DNA of 38,256 nt from Akkermansiaceae bacterium (GCA_023301645.1 JALZUH010000063.1:1-38256); one strand, 5' to 3'; numbered from the stretch's first letter, positions 1 through 9,677 are shown. Notes: generated by a model not told the origin, from the letters alone. Translations and numbers: made by a program.

Positions 1-1035
1 GAAGGAAACCGTGGCAAGCGTGGTGGCTACCTCGAAACAGCGCTCGCATCACTACTTACCGCCGAAGCCGCAACGACCGTTAACAACTGCGCAGCCGCTC
101 TCGTGCTCATCCTTCGTGCCCTCTGCTCTGAGGATAAAAATGAAGTCATCGTCTCCCGTGGTGAGCTCGTAGAAATCGGTGGCGGATTCCGCATCCCTGA
201 AATCCTCGAAACATCAGGAGCCAAGCTCGTCGAAGTCGGTGCTACGAATAAAACCCACCTCGAAGACTACCGCAAAGCGATAACCCCACGCACCGCCATG
301 ATACTCAAGGTGCACCGCTCTAACTTCTACATTGGAGGCTTCACCGATGAGGCCTCAGCCGTTGAGCTATCAGCACTCGCTCGCGAGCACGGCTTCCCTA
401 TCGTAGAAGACATCGGCTCAGGTGCTATGCTCCACACCGACGAACTCGCCCCTATCGACCACGAGCCGACTCCGCAGCAGTCACTCGATCACGGCATCGA
501 TCTGGTTTGCTTCTCTGGGGATAAGCTCCTTGGAGGCCCACAGGCTGGTATCATCGCAGGCAAGTCCGAGCTCATCGCCCAGCTCAAGCAAGAGCCATTC
601 TTCCGAGCTGTCCGCTGTGACAAGCTCATCCTCACCGTGCTACAGGAGTCCATCGACACCTACCTCAGCTCACATGCGAATCAAGCAGCTGACCAAGTGC
701 CTACACTCGACTTCATTTCCTGTAAGCCCGAGCTACTGCAAAAACGCGCAGAAAACATCCTCGCTGCACTCCCCGCCAGTGCCCAAAAACTCTGCACCAT
801 CGCAGCCAGCACAGCCAGAACAGGAGGAGGCACCATGCCCAAGTCTGAGATCCCGTCGGTAAAGATCACCATCAAGCCAGAGAACATCTCTGTTACCAAG
901 CTAGCTAGAAACTTCCGAATCGGCACTCCAGCTATCGTAGGCACTATCGAAGATAATCACTTCCACCTCGATCTCTGCACCCTCTTCCCCCATCAGGACG
1001 AGCCACTTACCAAGGCGCTAGCAGCCACTCTTTAG
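1..1035 (+). CDS. selA: L-seryl-tRNA(Sec) selenium transferase (selenocysteine synthase), 5'-truncated
   Basis: SelA is a PLP enzyme that converts seryl-tRNA(Sec) to selenocysteinyl-tRNA(Sec) using selenophosphate. The reading frame is open from the first base of the window, and the coding sequence continues upstream: residues before the GTG at 103 already match the family (a VNNCAAA segment), so that GTG is not the start. About 344 residues are present out of the roughly 460 usual for the family. Visible signatures are VSRGELVEIGGGFRIPEI, the VEVGATNKT segment, and the PLP-lysine motif SGDKLLGGPQAG (Lys codon at 523-525). The stop is at 1033-1035. It converges with the RND pump gene 30 bp away. 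Its presence implies that the organism encodes selenoproteins; selB was not seen in the window. Identification is very secure. Confidence 0.95.
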   Translation, partial: EGNRGKRGGYLETALASLLTAEAATTVNNCAAALVLILRALCSEDKNEVIVSRGELVEIGGGFRIPEILETSGAKLVEVGATNKTHLEDYRKAITPRTAMILKVHRSNFYIGGFTDEASAVELSALAREHGFPIVEDIGSGAMLHTDELAPIDHEPTPQQSLDHGIDLVCFSGDKLLGGPQAGIIAGKSELIAQLKQEPFFRAVRCDKLILTVLQESIDTYLSSHANQAADQVPTLDFISCKPELLQKRAENILAALPASAQKLCTIAASTARTGGGTMPKSEIPSVKITIKPENISVTKLARNFRIGTPAIVGTIEDNHFHLDLCTLFPHQDEPLTKALAATL

Positions 1036-1052
1036 AGAGTAGCCCGCAATAG

Positions 1053-1080
1053 GCCCCTAGGACATTAGTCCTTATGGGGC
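1053..1080. terminator. Imperfect hairpin between convergent selA and RND genes
   Basis: GCCCCTAGGAC (1053-1063) and GTCCTTATGGGGC (1068-1080) can pair across a short loop with a two-base bulge. A smaller perfect hairpin, ACTCT-TTAG-AGAGT, lies at 1027-1040 over the selA stop codon. Neither is followed by a clear U-tract on either strand, so termination activity is only a guess from the convergent layout. Confidence 0.3.
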
Positions 1081-4000
1081 ATGCCATACAGGTCTCTGAC
1101 GAGATCTTTAATCTCCTTGGCAATCACCATGAGCGCCGGAAGTAGCACTAGGGTAATAATCGTAGCAAAGAGAATACCAAAGGCTAGCGAGGCAGCCATG
1201 GGCTTCAGAAACTGAGCCTGCACCTCGCGCTCTAAGAGTAGAGGCCCCAGACCGAGGAAAGTCGTCAATGACGTCAGTAAGATAGCGCGGAAACGGTCAG
1301 CACCAGCGCGGAGGCAGGCATCGACAAGCCTCACCCCTTCCTGGCGCAGATCATCAACTCGGCTCACCAGCACCAGTGAGTCATTCACCACTACCCCCGA
1401 GAGTGCGAGGATACCGAAGACCGAGAGGATCGACACAGGGATATCCATGATGTAATGGCCAAGCAGAGCGCCAATAATGCCGAAAGGAATCACTGACATG
1501 ATAATAAGTGGCTTCGCGTAACTCTTGAGAGGAATAGAGATCAAAATATAAATAAAGACAATCGAGAAGCCGAAGCCAGTCAGCAGTGAACCCACTGACT
1601 TCTTGCGCTGCTCGGCAGAGCCACCCTGACTGATCGAAATATCAGGATACCTCGCCAGCATATCAGGGAAGTAATCCTCCTCTAAAAATGCCAATATTTC
1701 AGCTGCTGAGGTAACCCCCTTATCTACAGAAGCATCGACAGAAACCACTCGCTTATTGTCATAGCGGGTAATCGAGGCTAATGAATCAGAATACTCGGTA
1801 TTAGCCACCACCGAGAAAGGAACAGTAGCGCCATCAGCACGACGAACGCGCATATCTCTGAGACTATCAATCGATGAGCGATACTCTAATGGGTAGCGAA
1901 CTAGCACTCTCACCTCGTCACGGCCGCGCTGCACCCGCTGAGCCTCACGACCAAAGAAAGAATCACGCACATTCAATGCCAGATCACGCTTGGTAAATCC
2001 AGCCGCCTGCCCCTGACTAGTAATCGAGTAGTTGATCTCAGGCTTCCCCGAGTCGAAGCTATCATAAATATCAAATACACCCGTATAAGTTGCCAAGACT
2101 TCCTTGAGCTCATCGGCGACCGCCTTCAGTGAGTCTAGATGATCACTTTCCAAGTTCACACTGACATCACCGCCACGAGGCCCCGCTTTAGCGGCAAAGG
2201 TAAGCACACGCGCGCCCGAAATAGGGCCCACAGCTTTACGCCAGTCCTTAATAATCTGCTCCGTCGGCAAGTAATCACGCGTGGTCGAGCGTGTTAATTC
2301 ACTGACGATAGAAACAGTCGTATTCGAACTCGCCGAAACCTGAAGTTCTTCAAAGGGGTTCGTGCCGTATTTCTTCTCATACCGATCACCGAGCTCGCCG
2401 GCTACTTGTGCGATCGCCTTGGCTTGGTAGTGGAGGTAATCGACAGATTGCCCCTGATCTAGCTCTAGGTTTACAGAGATATTATCTTGGTAAATATTAG
2501 GGAAGAATACAAAGCGTAGCTGTCCCGCAGGAAACAGGCCAATAACGAGCATGAAAACCGCAATAAAAAAGGCAACTACGGCGTAGCGCCAGCTCACACA
2601 GAAGCGGATAAACGGGCGATAAAATCGATCGACCACATAGAGAAGCCCATTGGAGATCGACCGCTGAAAACGTGCCCACATCTTAGTAAAGCCGTTGCCG
2701 GGCTTACGATGCACATTCAGGTGCGCTAAGTGCGCCGGCAGTATCAGCTTCGACTCGATGAGGGAGAAGATCAGGCAGAAAATCACAGTAATGGCTATCT
2801 GGCCAAAGACATTCCCCATACGCCCAGACACCTGTGTCAGCGGAATAAATGCCGCGATGGTAGTAAGCACACCAAAGGTCGCAGGTGTAACCACCTTACC
2901 CACACCTCGGATCGTTGTTTGCAGCTCATCCTCATCATTATCAGACGGGTTAGCCTCTTTTTCTGAATAGATCGACTCACCAATCACAATAGCATCATCG
3001 ACCACAATACCCAGCACCACTAAGAAACCAAAAGCCGAAATAACATTCACCGACAAATCAAAAGCAGGAATCGGGAAGAGCGCTACTGCACCAGCTAGAG
3101 AAATAGGAATGCCAAGTGCCACCCAAACTGCTAAGCGGAAGTTAAGAAACAGCATCAAGGCTACCAGCACTAAGAGCACACCGACTACACCATTTCGCCC
3201 CAGTAGGAGGAGGCGGTCGCGAATATTGGTGCCACCATCGAGCCATGTGGCAAGCTGCACACCCTCAGGCAGCCCCTTGTAGTTCTCCACCACCGCTCTG
3301 GCCTGCTTCACCGACTTGAGAATATCGTCATTACCCTCAGTGGTAATTTCCAAACTCGTCGTAGGCTTCCCCCTAAAGATATTAAGAAACTTCTGATCGA
3401 CAAAATCATCGCGAACCTCTGCCACATCCTTCACGAGAATACGTGTGCCGTCGGCATTGGTGCGAACAGGAATATGTTCAAAGTCCTCCTTCACGTAGGC
3501 CTGATCACGTGACTGCAGTGAAATATTACCACGATCTGAGAGCACATCACCTCCACCAAGATCAATCGAGTTATTACTCACCGCATCAGCCACCTCGGCA
3601 AAGGTCAGCTGATAGAGCCTCAGCTTCTCCTCCGAAGGCTCAATGGATATTTCATAATCGCGCCCACCGATGGTATCGACCTGTGAAATAGAAGACTCCT
3701 CTAGTAGCCTATCGCGTAACTTTCGTGCAGCCTCCTTACGAACTAACTCCGAAGCATCGCCATAGAGCTCCACCCAGAGCACACGTAGTCTTCGCTTATT
3801 CTCACGGATGACAGGATTCTCTGCCTGCTCGGGAAATGACGGGATCGAGTCCACTTGGATCTTCACATCGTCGAGTAGCTTCGTCACCTGATACCCCTCT
3901 TTGGCAGTAATGGTAACTGTTACCTGAGCATCCGAGCTGACAGAGCGCACGTGGTCTATACCACTCACCCCTTGGATAGCTTCTTCTATTTTGATCGCTA

Positions 4001-4205
4001 CACCACGCTCCACATTCTCAGGAGTTCCCCCACGGATAGGCACCACTACCGTGACCGACTCCGCATCGAAGGCTGGAAAACCCTCCTTCCTCACAGTAAG
4101 AGCGGTAAAGATCCCTGCCACTAAGATCGTGAGCATAAGGATATTTGCCACCACCGGGTTAGCCGCAAACCAAGTTAAGATAGGATGTTTCTTATGTAGT
4201 GACAT
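1065..4205 (-). CDS. RND-family efflux pump, inner-membrane permease (AcrB/HAE1-like)
   Basis: Proton-driven inner-membrane transporter of a tripartite efflux system, 1046 aa, full length for the family. An N-terminal TM segment (about residues 12-36) is followed by the first porter loop, a TM bundle (about 335-540), a second porter loop and a C-terminal TM bundle. The paired TM4 aspartates that relay protons in AcrB-type pumps are present in GIVVDDAIVIG (D403, D404). GRMGNVFGQIA and the ALSGVVVNDSLVLVSR segment in the second half are also typical. It is the last gene of the order outer-membrane factor, adaptor, pump, 114 bp after the adaptor. Substrate cannot be read from sequence. No dedicated regulator is adjacent. 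Confidence 0.93.
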   Translation of the reverse strand: MSLHKKHPILTWFAANPVVANILMLTILVAGIFTALTVRKEGFPAFDAESVTVVVPIRGGTPENVERGVAIKIEEAIQGVSGIDHVRSVSSDAQVTVTITAKEGYQVTKLLDDVKIQVDSIPSFPEQAENPVIRENKRRLRVLWVELYGDASELVRKEAARKLRDRLLEESSISQVDTIGGRDYEISIEPSEEKLRLYQLTFAEVADAVSNNSIDLGGGDVLSDRGNISLQSRDQAYVKEDFEHIPVRTNADGTRILVKDVAEVRDDFVDQKFLNIFRGKPTTSLEITTEGNDDILKSVKQARAVVENYKGLPEGVQLATWLDGGTNIRDRLLLLGRNGVVGVLLVLVALMLFLNFRLAVWVALGIPISLAGAVALFPIPAFDLSVNVISAFGFLVVLGIVVDDAIVIGESIYSEKEANPSDNDEDELQTTIRGVGKVVTPATFGVLTTIAAFIPLTQVSGRMGNVFGQIAITVIFCLIFSLIESKLILPAHLAHLNVHRKPGNGFTKMWARFQRSISNGLLYVVDRFYRPFIRFCVSWRYAVVAFFIAVFMLVIGLFPAGQLRFVFFPNIYQDNISVNLELDQGQSVDYLHYQAKAIAQVAGELGDRYEKKYGTNPFEELQVSASSNTTVSIVSELTRSTTRDYLPTEQIIKDWRKAVGPISGARVLTFAAKAGPRGGDVSVNLESDHLDSLKAVADELKEVLATYTGVFDIYDSFDSGKPEINYSITSQGQAAGFTKRDLALNVRDSFFGREAQRVQRGRDEVRVLVRYPLEYRSSIDSLRDMRVRRADGATVPFSVVANTEYSDSLASITRYDNKRVVSVDASVDKGVTSAAEILAFLEEDYFPDMLARYPDISISQGGSAEQRKKSVGSLLTGFGFSIVFIYILISIPLKSYAKPLIIMSVIPFGIIGALLGHYIMDIPVSILSVFGILALSGVVVNDSLVLVSRVDDLRQEGVRLVDACLRAGADRFRAILLTSLTTFLGLGPLLLEREVQAQFLKPMAASLAFGILFATIITLVLLPALMVIAKEIKDLVRDLYGMPHKD

Positions 4206-4319
4206 TGGAAAAAGTTGAATTGGAAATAAAAGACGAGGAAAAGGACGACAATGAACTAGCTAGTAGTTTGATATAAGAAGGATCAGACAGATGAGATGAT
4301 TATACGTAATAAATAAGAA

Positions 4320-5564
4320 TTAAGCTTCCCCCTCTTTCTTGCCACTCTCCTTACCCTCGCCCCTCTTCTTACCCTCGCCCTTATCAGATGGTTTCTTTGC
4401 TGAATCACTCCCTGTAGACACCTCATCGCCACTTTTGAAATTTGTCAGTGGGCGGGTCACGATCTTTAGCGGTGGCGTTAGATCCTTAGTCTCGATAGTG
4501 AGAAATACATCGCCCTCGTAGCTTTGTCTTCGTATGGCGACGAGTCGCTGTAGTCGGCTCTCTGTATCTAGTGCCCAGACATACTTATCATTGACCAGCG
4601 CTGCTTCATTAAGCTTATACGCGCCCTTAATGGCTACAGCGGGAATAAGCGCATTCACAAAGGTCCCCATTGCAAGTGGCTGGGTATGGCTAGTATAAGG
4701 ATTTTCGATCTCGGCAATCACGTAGCTGACTTGGTTCGCCTCATCGATCACAGCCTCAGTGCGGACGAGATCCCCCTGCCACTCTAGCCCTTCATGAGAT
4801 GGACTAGTAAGAGTCACATTAAGTGGCTGACCACTTTCTGAGCTACCTGTAGTGCTAACCGGTAGCTTTACTCTGCTAAACTGCTCAGCCGAAAGAGGTA
4901 AACGAACTTCAGACTTCTCTGTAGCGACTAGTCTACCCAGTGACTGCTGCGAATTCGCTAAATTACCCAGTGAGGCAGAGCGTGCGAGCACCACTGCATC
5001 ATAAGGAGCGCGGATAACGGTGCGCTCGATATCGACTTTCGCCTTAGCCTCGGCAGCCTCAGCTGATTTGATATTCGCCCGAGCTGCTGCTAGCTGAGGC
5101 TTTCTCAGCACGAAGTCAGATGCCTTAGCCAATGAACGCCCCGATGCGACCCAATCCTCCGAAGCCTGCTTCACACGGATCTCCTCCTCTGCTAATACCT
5201 GCATAGCCGTCACCTTAGTCGCTGTCAGCCCCGCTAGTATTGCATGATAGTCAGTCGCATCGATACGAGCTAGGAGCTCACCCTTCTTCACCATCACACC
5301 CACTTTGAACTGCTCCGACACTTCGACGATCTCACCTGTCACCTGTGGTGTGAGCGTAGTTTCAAAATAACTCTGCACTGTGCCAAAACTCCGCACAGGA
5401 GGAGTATGATCCTCAGGGGAAACATCAGCAATACTCACTACGGGGATGACCACCTTCGCCTGCTTGCTCTTCTTTGGCGGCTTCAGGCTCTTGAGCTTAC
5501 TGTAGCCAGCAAAGCCGATAGCGATGATGAGTAGAGGGAAGAGGATTTGGCCAAGTAGTTTCAT
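4320..5564 (-). CDS. RND efflux periplasmic adaptor (membrane fusion protein, HlyD/AcrA type)
   Basis: Links the RND pump to the outer-membrane channel. It is 414 aa. A single N-terminal TM segment (about residues 5-23) is followed by a lysine-rich stretch, then a lipoyl half (around VTGEIVEVSEQFKVGVMVKKG), a helical hairpin (about 110-180), the second lipoyl half (AKVDIERTVIRAPYDAVV) and beta-barrel/membrane-proximal regions. The last 25 or so residues are an unusual low-complexity Lys/Glu/Gly tail (KKRGEGKESGKKEGEA). It sits between the outer-membrane factor and the pump in one minus-strand operon, with 56 bp upstream. Family assignment is secure; the role of the tail is unknown. Confidence 0.92.
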   Translation of the reverse strand: MKLLGQILFPLLIIAIGFAGYSKLKSLKPPKKSKQAKVVIPVVSIADVSPEDHTPPVRSFGTVQSYFETTLTPQVTGEIVEVSEQFKVGVMVKKGELLARIDATDYHAILAGLTATKVTAMQVLAEEEIRVKQASEDWVASGRSLAKASDFVLRKPQLAAARANIKSAEAAEAKAKVDIERTVIRAPYDAVVLARSASLGNLANSQQSLGRLVATEKSEVRLPLSAEQFSRVKLPVSTTGSSESGQPLNVTLTSPSHEGLEWQGDLVRTEAVIDEANQVSYVIAEIENPYTSHTQPLAMGTFVNALIPAVAIKGAYKLNEAALVNDKYVWALDTESRLQRLVAIRRQSYEGDVFLTIETKDLTPPLKIVTRPLTNFKSGDEVSTGSDSAKKPSDKGEGKKRGEGKESGKKEGEA

Positions 5565-5620
5565 AAAATAGAATAAAGTAGTAAAATGCTAGAAAGGTTA
5601 GGAAAGATAATCGCGATAAA

Positions 5621-7024
5621 TTATAACCCCTTACCCAGAGCAAGGGCTAGAGATACACGGTTATTATAGCGCTCTAGGGTAGTATTAATCAGAGCCTCCT
5701 CGGTGGTAAATGAACGGCGCTGAGTATCAAGAAGGGTGAGAATCTCCACTAGACCAGATTCGTAGTCACGCTTGGTTCCCTTCTCCGCAGATCGTGAAGC
5801 CTCTAGCGCACTTCTCGTAGCTGACTGCTGCAAGAGAAGCTGCCTCTCTGAGCCCAGTGCATCTTCTACCTCACGAAGAGCTTCTAGCACAATAGACTGG
5901 TAGTCGAGGAGGGCTCGCTTAGCACGAGCATTAGCAGCCCCTAGCTCAGCGCGTCGCCCTCCACCATCGAGTAATGGTGCTGACACTCCAGCTAAGATCG
6001 ACCACACATTGAAGTTTGAATTCGCCAGATCACGCAGCGTTGAGCTATCCCGCCCACCTGATGCAGTAAGGTTAAAGCTCGGGTAAAGATCTCTGTGAGC
6101 AACTTTCACGCGCGAGTCAGCTGCTAGAATACGCTGAAAGGCAGCATCCACATCGGGACGATTCATTAATAGATCAGAAGGAATCCCAGCTTTCACCCCA
6201 CCTTTAAGTGATGGCCAGCTCTGGCTAGAGCTACGAGAAGAAGCACTTGTATCGGGATAGCTACCAGTCAGCACAGCCAATGCACGAGCAGCACGATCAC
6301 GAGTATCCACTCGGTCTGCTACCTGCGCCTTCGAGCTCTCTAGATCAGTCCGGGCTAGATGCGTATCGGCAAGCCCCCCTGTGCCAGCCTCGAATCTACG
6401 ATTCACCAGATCATAGGAGTTCTGAAAGCTCTCTTGACGGCGCTTAGCCAGACTCACTAGCTTATCTGCTGCTAAGAGATTAAAGTAAGACTGAATCGTC
6501 TGCGCGGCAATCGAGTCTCTAGCAGCGGTGTAGTCCGCCTCAGCTGCATCAAAGTCACGAGAGGCTGCAGTCACCCCCGCCTTAATTCGCCCCCAGACAT
6601 CGAGCTCCCACCGCGCATCAAGTGAAGGCGAGAAACGAGTCGCCAAACTCCTGCTATTGAGTGAGGGCGCCTGCACACGTGAAGTCGCCGCTGCAGCGGT
6701 AAGACTCGGCCGAGAAGGAGCACCGACACGAGTCACATCAAATCCCGCCTCCTCTAGCTCAGCTGCACTAGCCTGTAAGTCCAAGTTATGGGCCAAGGCA
6801 TCATCGACATATGAGCGCAGCACCTTACTGGGGAAAAGTGTCAGTAAGCCACTGCGTAGCTCCATCACTGGTGGTGGCGTAGCATCATAGCGCTTAGGCA
6901 TTACGAGCCTGCCTGTCGCCGAGTGCGACGGAGTCGGCGCACATGACCCCATAGCCAGTATAAGAGCACTAGCCAATACGGTGACCGACACTGCAGCCGA
7001 AGGTAAAATGAAATGGGAGCGCAT
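5621..7024 (-). CDS. Efflux outer-membrane factor, NodT/OprM-like lipoprotein
   Basis: TolC-type outer-membrane channel, 467 aa, first gene of the efflux operon. The N terminus has a hydrophobic signal segment ending in LAMGSC, which suggests a lipoprotein lipidated at the Cys near residue 28. The body shows two homologous alpha-hairpin repeats typical of the family, for example the AARDSIAAQTIQSYFNLLAADKL region and the later ELGAANARAKRALLDYQSIV region. LMNRPDVDAAFQRILAADSRV is the conserved NodT-family signature (written here in two parts: LMNRPDV, then AADSRVKVA). Spacing to the adaptor is 56 bp. A 296 bp region divergent from the next gene probably holds the operon promoter. Confidence 0.92.
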   Translation of the reverse strand: MRSHFILPSAAVSVTVLASALILAMGSCAPTPSHSATGRLVMPKRYDATPPPVMELRSGLLTLFPSKVLRSYVDDALAHNLDLQASAAELEEAGFDVTRVGAPSRPSLTAAAATSRVQAPSLNSRSLATRFSPSLDARWELDVWGRIKAGVTAASRDFDAAEADYTAARDSIAAQTIQSYFNLLAADKLVSLAKRRQESFQNSYDLVNRRFEAGTGGLADTHLARTDLESSKAQVADRVDTRDRAARALAVLTGSYPDTSASSRSSSQSWPSLKGGVKAGIPSDLLMNRPDVDAAFQRILAADSRVKVAHRDLYPSFNLTASGGRDSSTLRDLANSNFNVWSILAGVSAPLLDGGGRRAELGAANARAKRALLDYQSIVLEALREVEDALGSERQLLLQQSATRSALEASRSAEKGTKRDYESGLVEILTLLDTQRRSFTTEEALINTTLERYNNRVSLALALGKGL

Positions 7025-7320
7025 GAGGAGAGGTTTACAAAAAGAGTCTGAGAGGGAGTCAGGAAGTAGCTAAGGGGATGCTTGCTTACAAGCAACACTT
7101 TAAAGACGTATCAAAAGCACACAAGTAGAGTTTTATGTGAGTTAGCAGTGATTCCACCTTATTTCCATGAGTCCGTTTCACCACCTTTCAAACACCTCTA
7201 CTTAGTAATAGTTTTAAGATTCTTTGCGCTATCCCCACCTTACGGCAGAGTTGTCTTTTTTTGATAAAAAAACCGTTTAATGTTTAGCATTAGCTATTTC
7301 TACCATACCCTCCCCTCGCC
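7025..7320. other. Divergent intergenic region upstream of efflux operon
   Basis: This 296 bp region separates the divergent efflux operon and the small protein gene, so it should hold promoters for both. No convincing regulator site was recognised. A T7-GAT-A7 tract lies at 7256-7272, close to the plus-strand gene. It could be a rigid A/T tract or a simple hairpin. Confidence 0.4.
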
Positions 7321-7599
7321 ATGGCTCTATCTATTAAAAATAGCGAAGTAATCTGCTTCTACGACCTTCAATACCGCTGGACTAAGCGCAGCACACAGAA
7401 CTTCGTCGAAGTCTGTATCGAGCTTAATGAATTCCCCGAAGGTCAAATGATCATCGCCATCTGCCCGCGCGTCTTCCGCCCCGACATGGTCGAGGAGGTC
7501 ATCGAAGAAGGCCGTAAGCTCGGCTGGGATCCAGAAAGTATCGCCGAGCCATTCAATGTAAGGCTCACCAAGCGAGGTGTCTCACTCCCCCGTAAGTAG
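7321..7599 (+). CDS. Small conserved-looking protein of unknown function
   Basis: 92 aa, soluble, with no signal peptide or membrane segment. The start ATG at 7321 follows an A/T-rich promoter-like region, and the frame shows good codon use, so it looks like a real gene. The sequence alternates short predicted strands (SEVICFYDLQY, NFVEVCIEL, GQMIIAICP) with one helix (MVEEVIEEGRKLGW), suggesting a small alpha/beta fold. There is one Cys in each of CFY, VCIEL and AICP. It converges with the FAD dehydrogenase, with only 18 bp between the stop codons. I do not recognise the family. Confidence 0.7.
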   Translation: MALSIKNSEVICFYDLQYRWTKRSTQNFVEVCIELNEFPEGQMIIAICPRVFRPDMVEEVIEEGRKLGWDPESIAEPFNVRLTKRGVSLPRK

Positions 7600-7617
7600 C
7601 CATCAGAAGTAAACTCT

Positions 7618-9201
7618 CTATACAGCCGTCGCAGCGGCTGCTTCGGCACACTTCATGCCATCAAGAGCAGCGGAGATGATACCACCTGCATAGCCAGCCC
7701 CTTCACCACATGGGTAGAGCTTTGCGACTTCAGGGTGCTGTAGGTCATGTTCATTACGAGGGACTCGAAGCGGACTACTCGTCCGTGTTTCAAAGCCGAG
7801 CATACCAGCCTCCTCGGTGATATAGCCGTGCATGCCTTTACCGAATTTACGCAACCCAGTCTGCATGCGCGTGGTGATAAACTCAGGCATGACCTCATGT
7901 AGCGGTGCTGAGGTAAGTCCAGGGAAGTAGCTCGTCCCGGGTAAACTCGATGACACCTTCCCTGCAAGGAAGTCTGTCACCCTCTGGCCGGGTGCCTTCT
8001 GCACACCACCACCCGTCTTCGAGGCTAATACCTCCATCCATTTCTGAAAGGCAATACCGGCCATGATACCGTGCTCTTTTTCAAACTCTCTGGTATCCTC
8101 AGGATCGACACTCACCACCATACCACTATTGGCATAAGGAGAGTCGCGTCGAGACAAAGACATGCCATTGACCACTACCTCATCATTCTCTGTCGCGGCT
8201 GGCACGATAAAGCCACCCGGACACATGCAGAAGGAATGCACGCCACGCCCTCCGATCTTACAAGCCAGACGGTATCGCGCTGCTGGCAGATTACGAGGTC
8301 TCTCAGTGCCTAAGGGGTAATGATACTGAATGCTATCAATGAGCGGCTGGGGATGCTCAATACGAACGCCCACGGCGAACGTCTTACGCTCCATGAGGAT
8401 ATTCTCCTCAGCGAGCATTTTATAAATATCACGCGCGCTGTGCCCCGTAGCAAGAATCACCGCATCTCCGGTAAACTCTCTACCATCTGCTGTAGCCACA
8501 CCATGCATCTGCTTGCCATCCCCTGAACGGAGGAACTCGGTGACCTTAGCACCGAAGTGGACTTCACCTCCCGCTTGGAGAATGCTCTCACGCATCGCCT
8601 TCACGACATTAGGCAGGAGATTCGAGCCGATATGCGGGTGCGCATCAGTCATGATAACAGGAGGCGCGCCGTGGGCTACGAGAGTGCCATAGACATCTCG
8701 CACAGGCCCTCTTTTGGTCGCACGGGTGTAGAGCTTACCATCTGAGTATGTCCCTGCCCCACCTTCGCCGAAGCAGTAGTTAGAATCTTCAATAACGGTG
8801 CCCTTACGCATAATAGGCCCGAGGTCGAACCTACGAGCTGAGGCGTCTTTACCTCGCTCTAAAACAATAGGCTTACACCCCAGCTCAATTGAGCGCAGCG
8901 CTGCAAACATACCAGCAGGCCCACTACCAATGATCACAATCTTTCGAGCAGAGTCACTCACAGGTTTATAGTTCACATGGAACTCTGGCTCAGGAGGTAG
9001 AGACATCTCAACCCCCACCTCGATACGAAGCTGCACCTTGAGATCCTTCCTGCGTGCATCAATGGAGTGCTTAAGCAGTCGCATTTCTTTAATCTGCTTA
9101 GGATGACAGCGTAGCTTACGCGCTACTTTACGACCCCATGCTACTTGATCCTCTCCCTTATCTAGGGCGAGAATGATATCGACTGTCTCTATGCGCTTCA
9201 T
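7618..9201 (-). CDS. FAD-dependent dehydrogenase, COG2509-type (NAD(P)/FAD oxidoreductase)
   Basis: About 527 aa if started at the ATG at 9201 (MKRIETVDIILAL); an in-frame ATG at 9258 would add 19 residues, with a purine-rich AAGGTGAAG upstream of it, so the start is not certain. The Rossmann FAD motif GSGPAG is at about residues 92-97, and the acidic ribose-binding residue follows in VLERGKD. GEGGAGTYSDGKLYTR, and near the C terminus CGEGAGYAGGI, are typical of this uncharacterised dehydrogenase family. The N-terminal ~85 residues form a small separate alpha/beta domain, as in relatives. Substrate is not known for the family. Cytoplasmic. It lies 104 bp downstream of the thioesterase gene and may be cotranscribed with it. 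Confidence 0.88.
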   Translation of the reverse strand: MKRIETVDIILALDKGEDQVAWGRKVARKLRCHPKQIKEMRLLKHSIDARRKDLKVQLRIEVGVEMSLPPEPEFHVNYKPVSDSARKIVIIGSGPAGMFAALRSIELGCKPIVLERGKDASARRFDLGPIMRKGTVIEDSNYCFGEGGAGTYSDGKLYTRATKRGPVRDVYGTLVAHGAPPVIMTDAHPHIGSNLLPNVVKAMRESILQAGGEVHFGAKVTEFLRSGDGKQMHGVATADGREFTGDAVILATGHSARDIYKMLAEENILMERKTFAVGVRIEHPQPLIDSIQYHYPLGTERPRNLPAARYRLACKIGGRGVHSFCMCPGGFIVPAATENDEVVVNGMSLSRRDSPYANSGMVVSVDPEDTREFEKEHGIMAGIAFQKWMEVLASKTGGGVQKAPGQRVTDFLAGKVSSSLPGTSYFPGLTSAPLHEVMPEFITTRMQTGLRKFGKGMHGYITEEAGMLGFETRTSSPLRVPRNEHDLQHPEVAKLYPCGEGAGYAGGIISAALDGMKCAEAAAATAV

Positions 9202-9305
9202 GCTAAGTGTGATAACTAAATATGATAAATAACCTTCGTAAACCTCATAAACCATCACGGTTTACTTCACCTTAATGACGGCACCTCAGTAAGGTGCTCT
9301 TGACG

Positions 9306-9677
9306 TTAGGCTGACGCCTCAATAGCACACTTTTGTCCACTTTCATCCAAATTCACAAAAGAAACGCAAGTTGAGAAAATCACATCATCTTTACCGTGAT
9401 TCTCCCCACTGGTCTTACCACGTCTCACCATTACCGAATAGCTCACTGAAGTCTTACCGACACGAGACTGCTCACACTCGATTTTCAGGATAACGCCCCC
9501 TTCCACCCCGTGGTGAAACTCGACCTTATCCATTCCCACCGTGACGAATCTACACTGCGGGAAATCCAGGCTAGCTGCGATCCAGCACGCTTCATCCACC
9601 CAGCTGAGCATTTTCCCACCGAAGAGAAAGCCAAACTGATTAAGATCCTCAGGCATGATGAGACGATGAGTTTTCAT
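9306..9677 (-). CDS. Acyl-CoA thioesterase, hotdog fold (YciA-like)
   Basis: 123 aa single hotdog domain. The N-terminal segment MPEDLNQFGFLFGGKMLSWVDEA matches the family motif in which an Asn/His-Gly turn and the following helix-acid (D near residue 28) form the active site. Later FVTVGMDKVEFHHGV is the second conserved strand region. Such proteins hydrolyse acyl-CoA thioesters in the cytoplasm; the chain-length preference cannot be told from sequence. It lies between a KhpB-like gene and the FAD dehydrogenase on the same strand, with short gaps. Confidence 0.85.
   Translation of the reverse strand: MKTHRLIMPEDLNQFGFLFGGKMLSWVDEACWIAASLDFPQCRFVTVGMDKVEFHHGVEGGVILKIECEQSRVGKTSVSYSVMVRRGKTSGENHGKDDVIFSTCVSFVNLDESGQKCAIEASA

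Noticed and set aside
1..102. Start of selA at GTG 103
   Set aside because: Conserved SelA sequence is read in frame upstream of it to the first base, so the gene is simply cut by the window edge.
2695..2970. Plus-strand open frame of 91 codons inside the RND pump gene
   Set aside because: Overlaps the conserved TM region of the pump, with no independent coding signs.
7256..7272. T7-GAT-A7 run as an intrinsic terminator
   Set aside because: No G/C stem, and no gene ends nearby on the strand where it would act.
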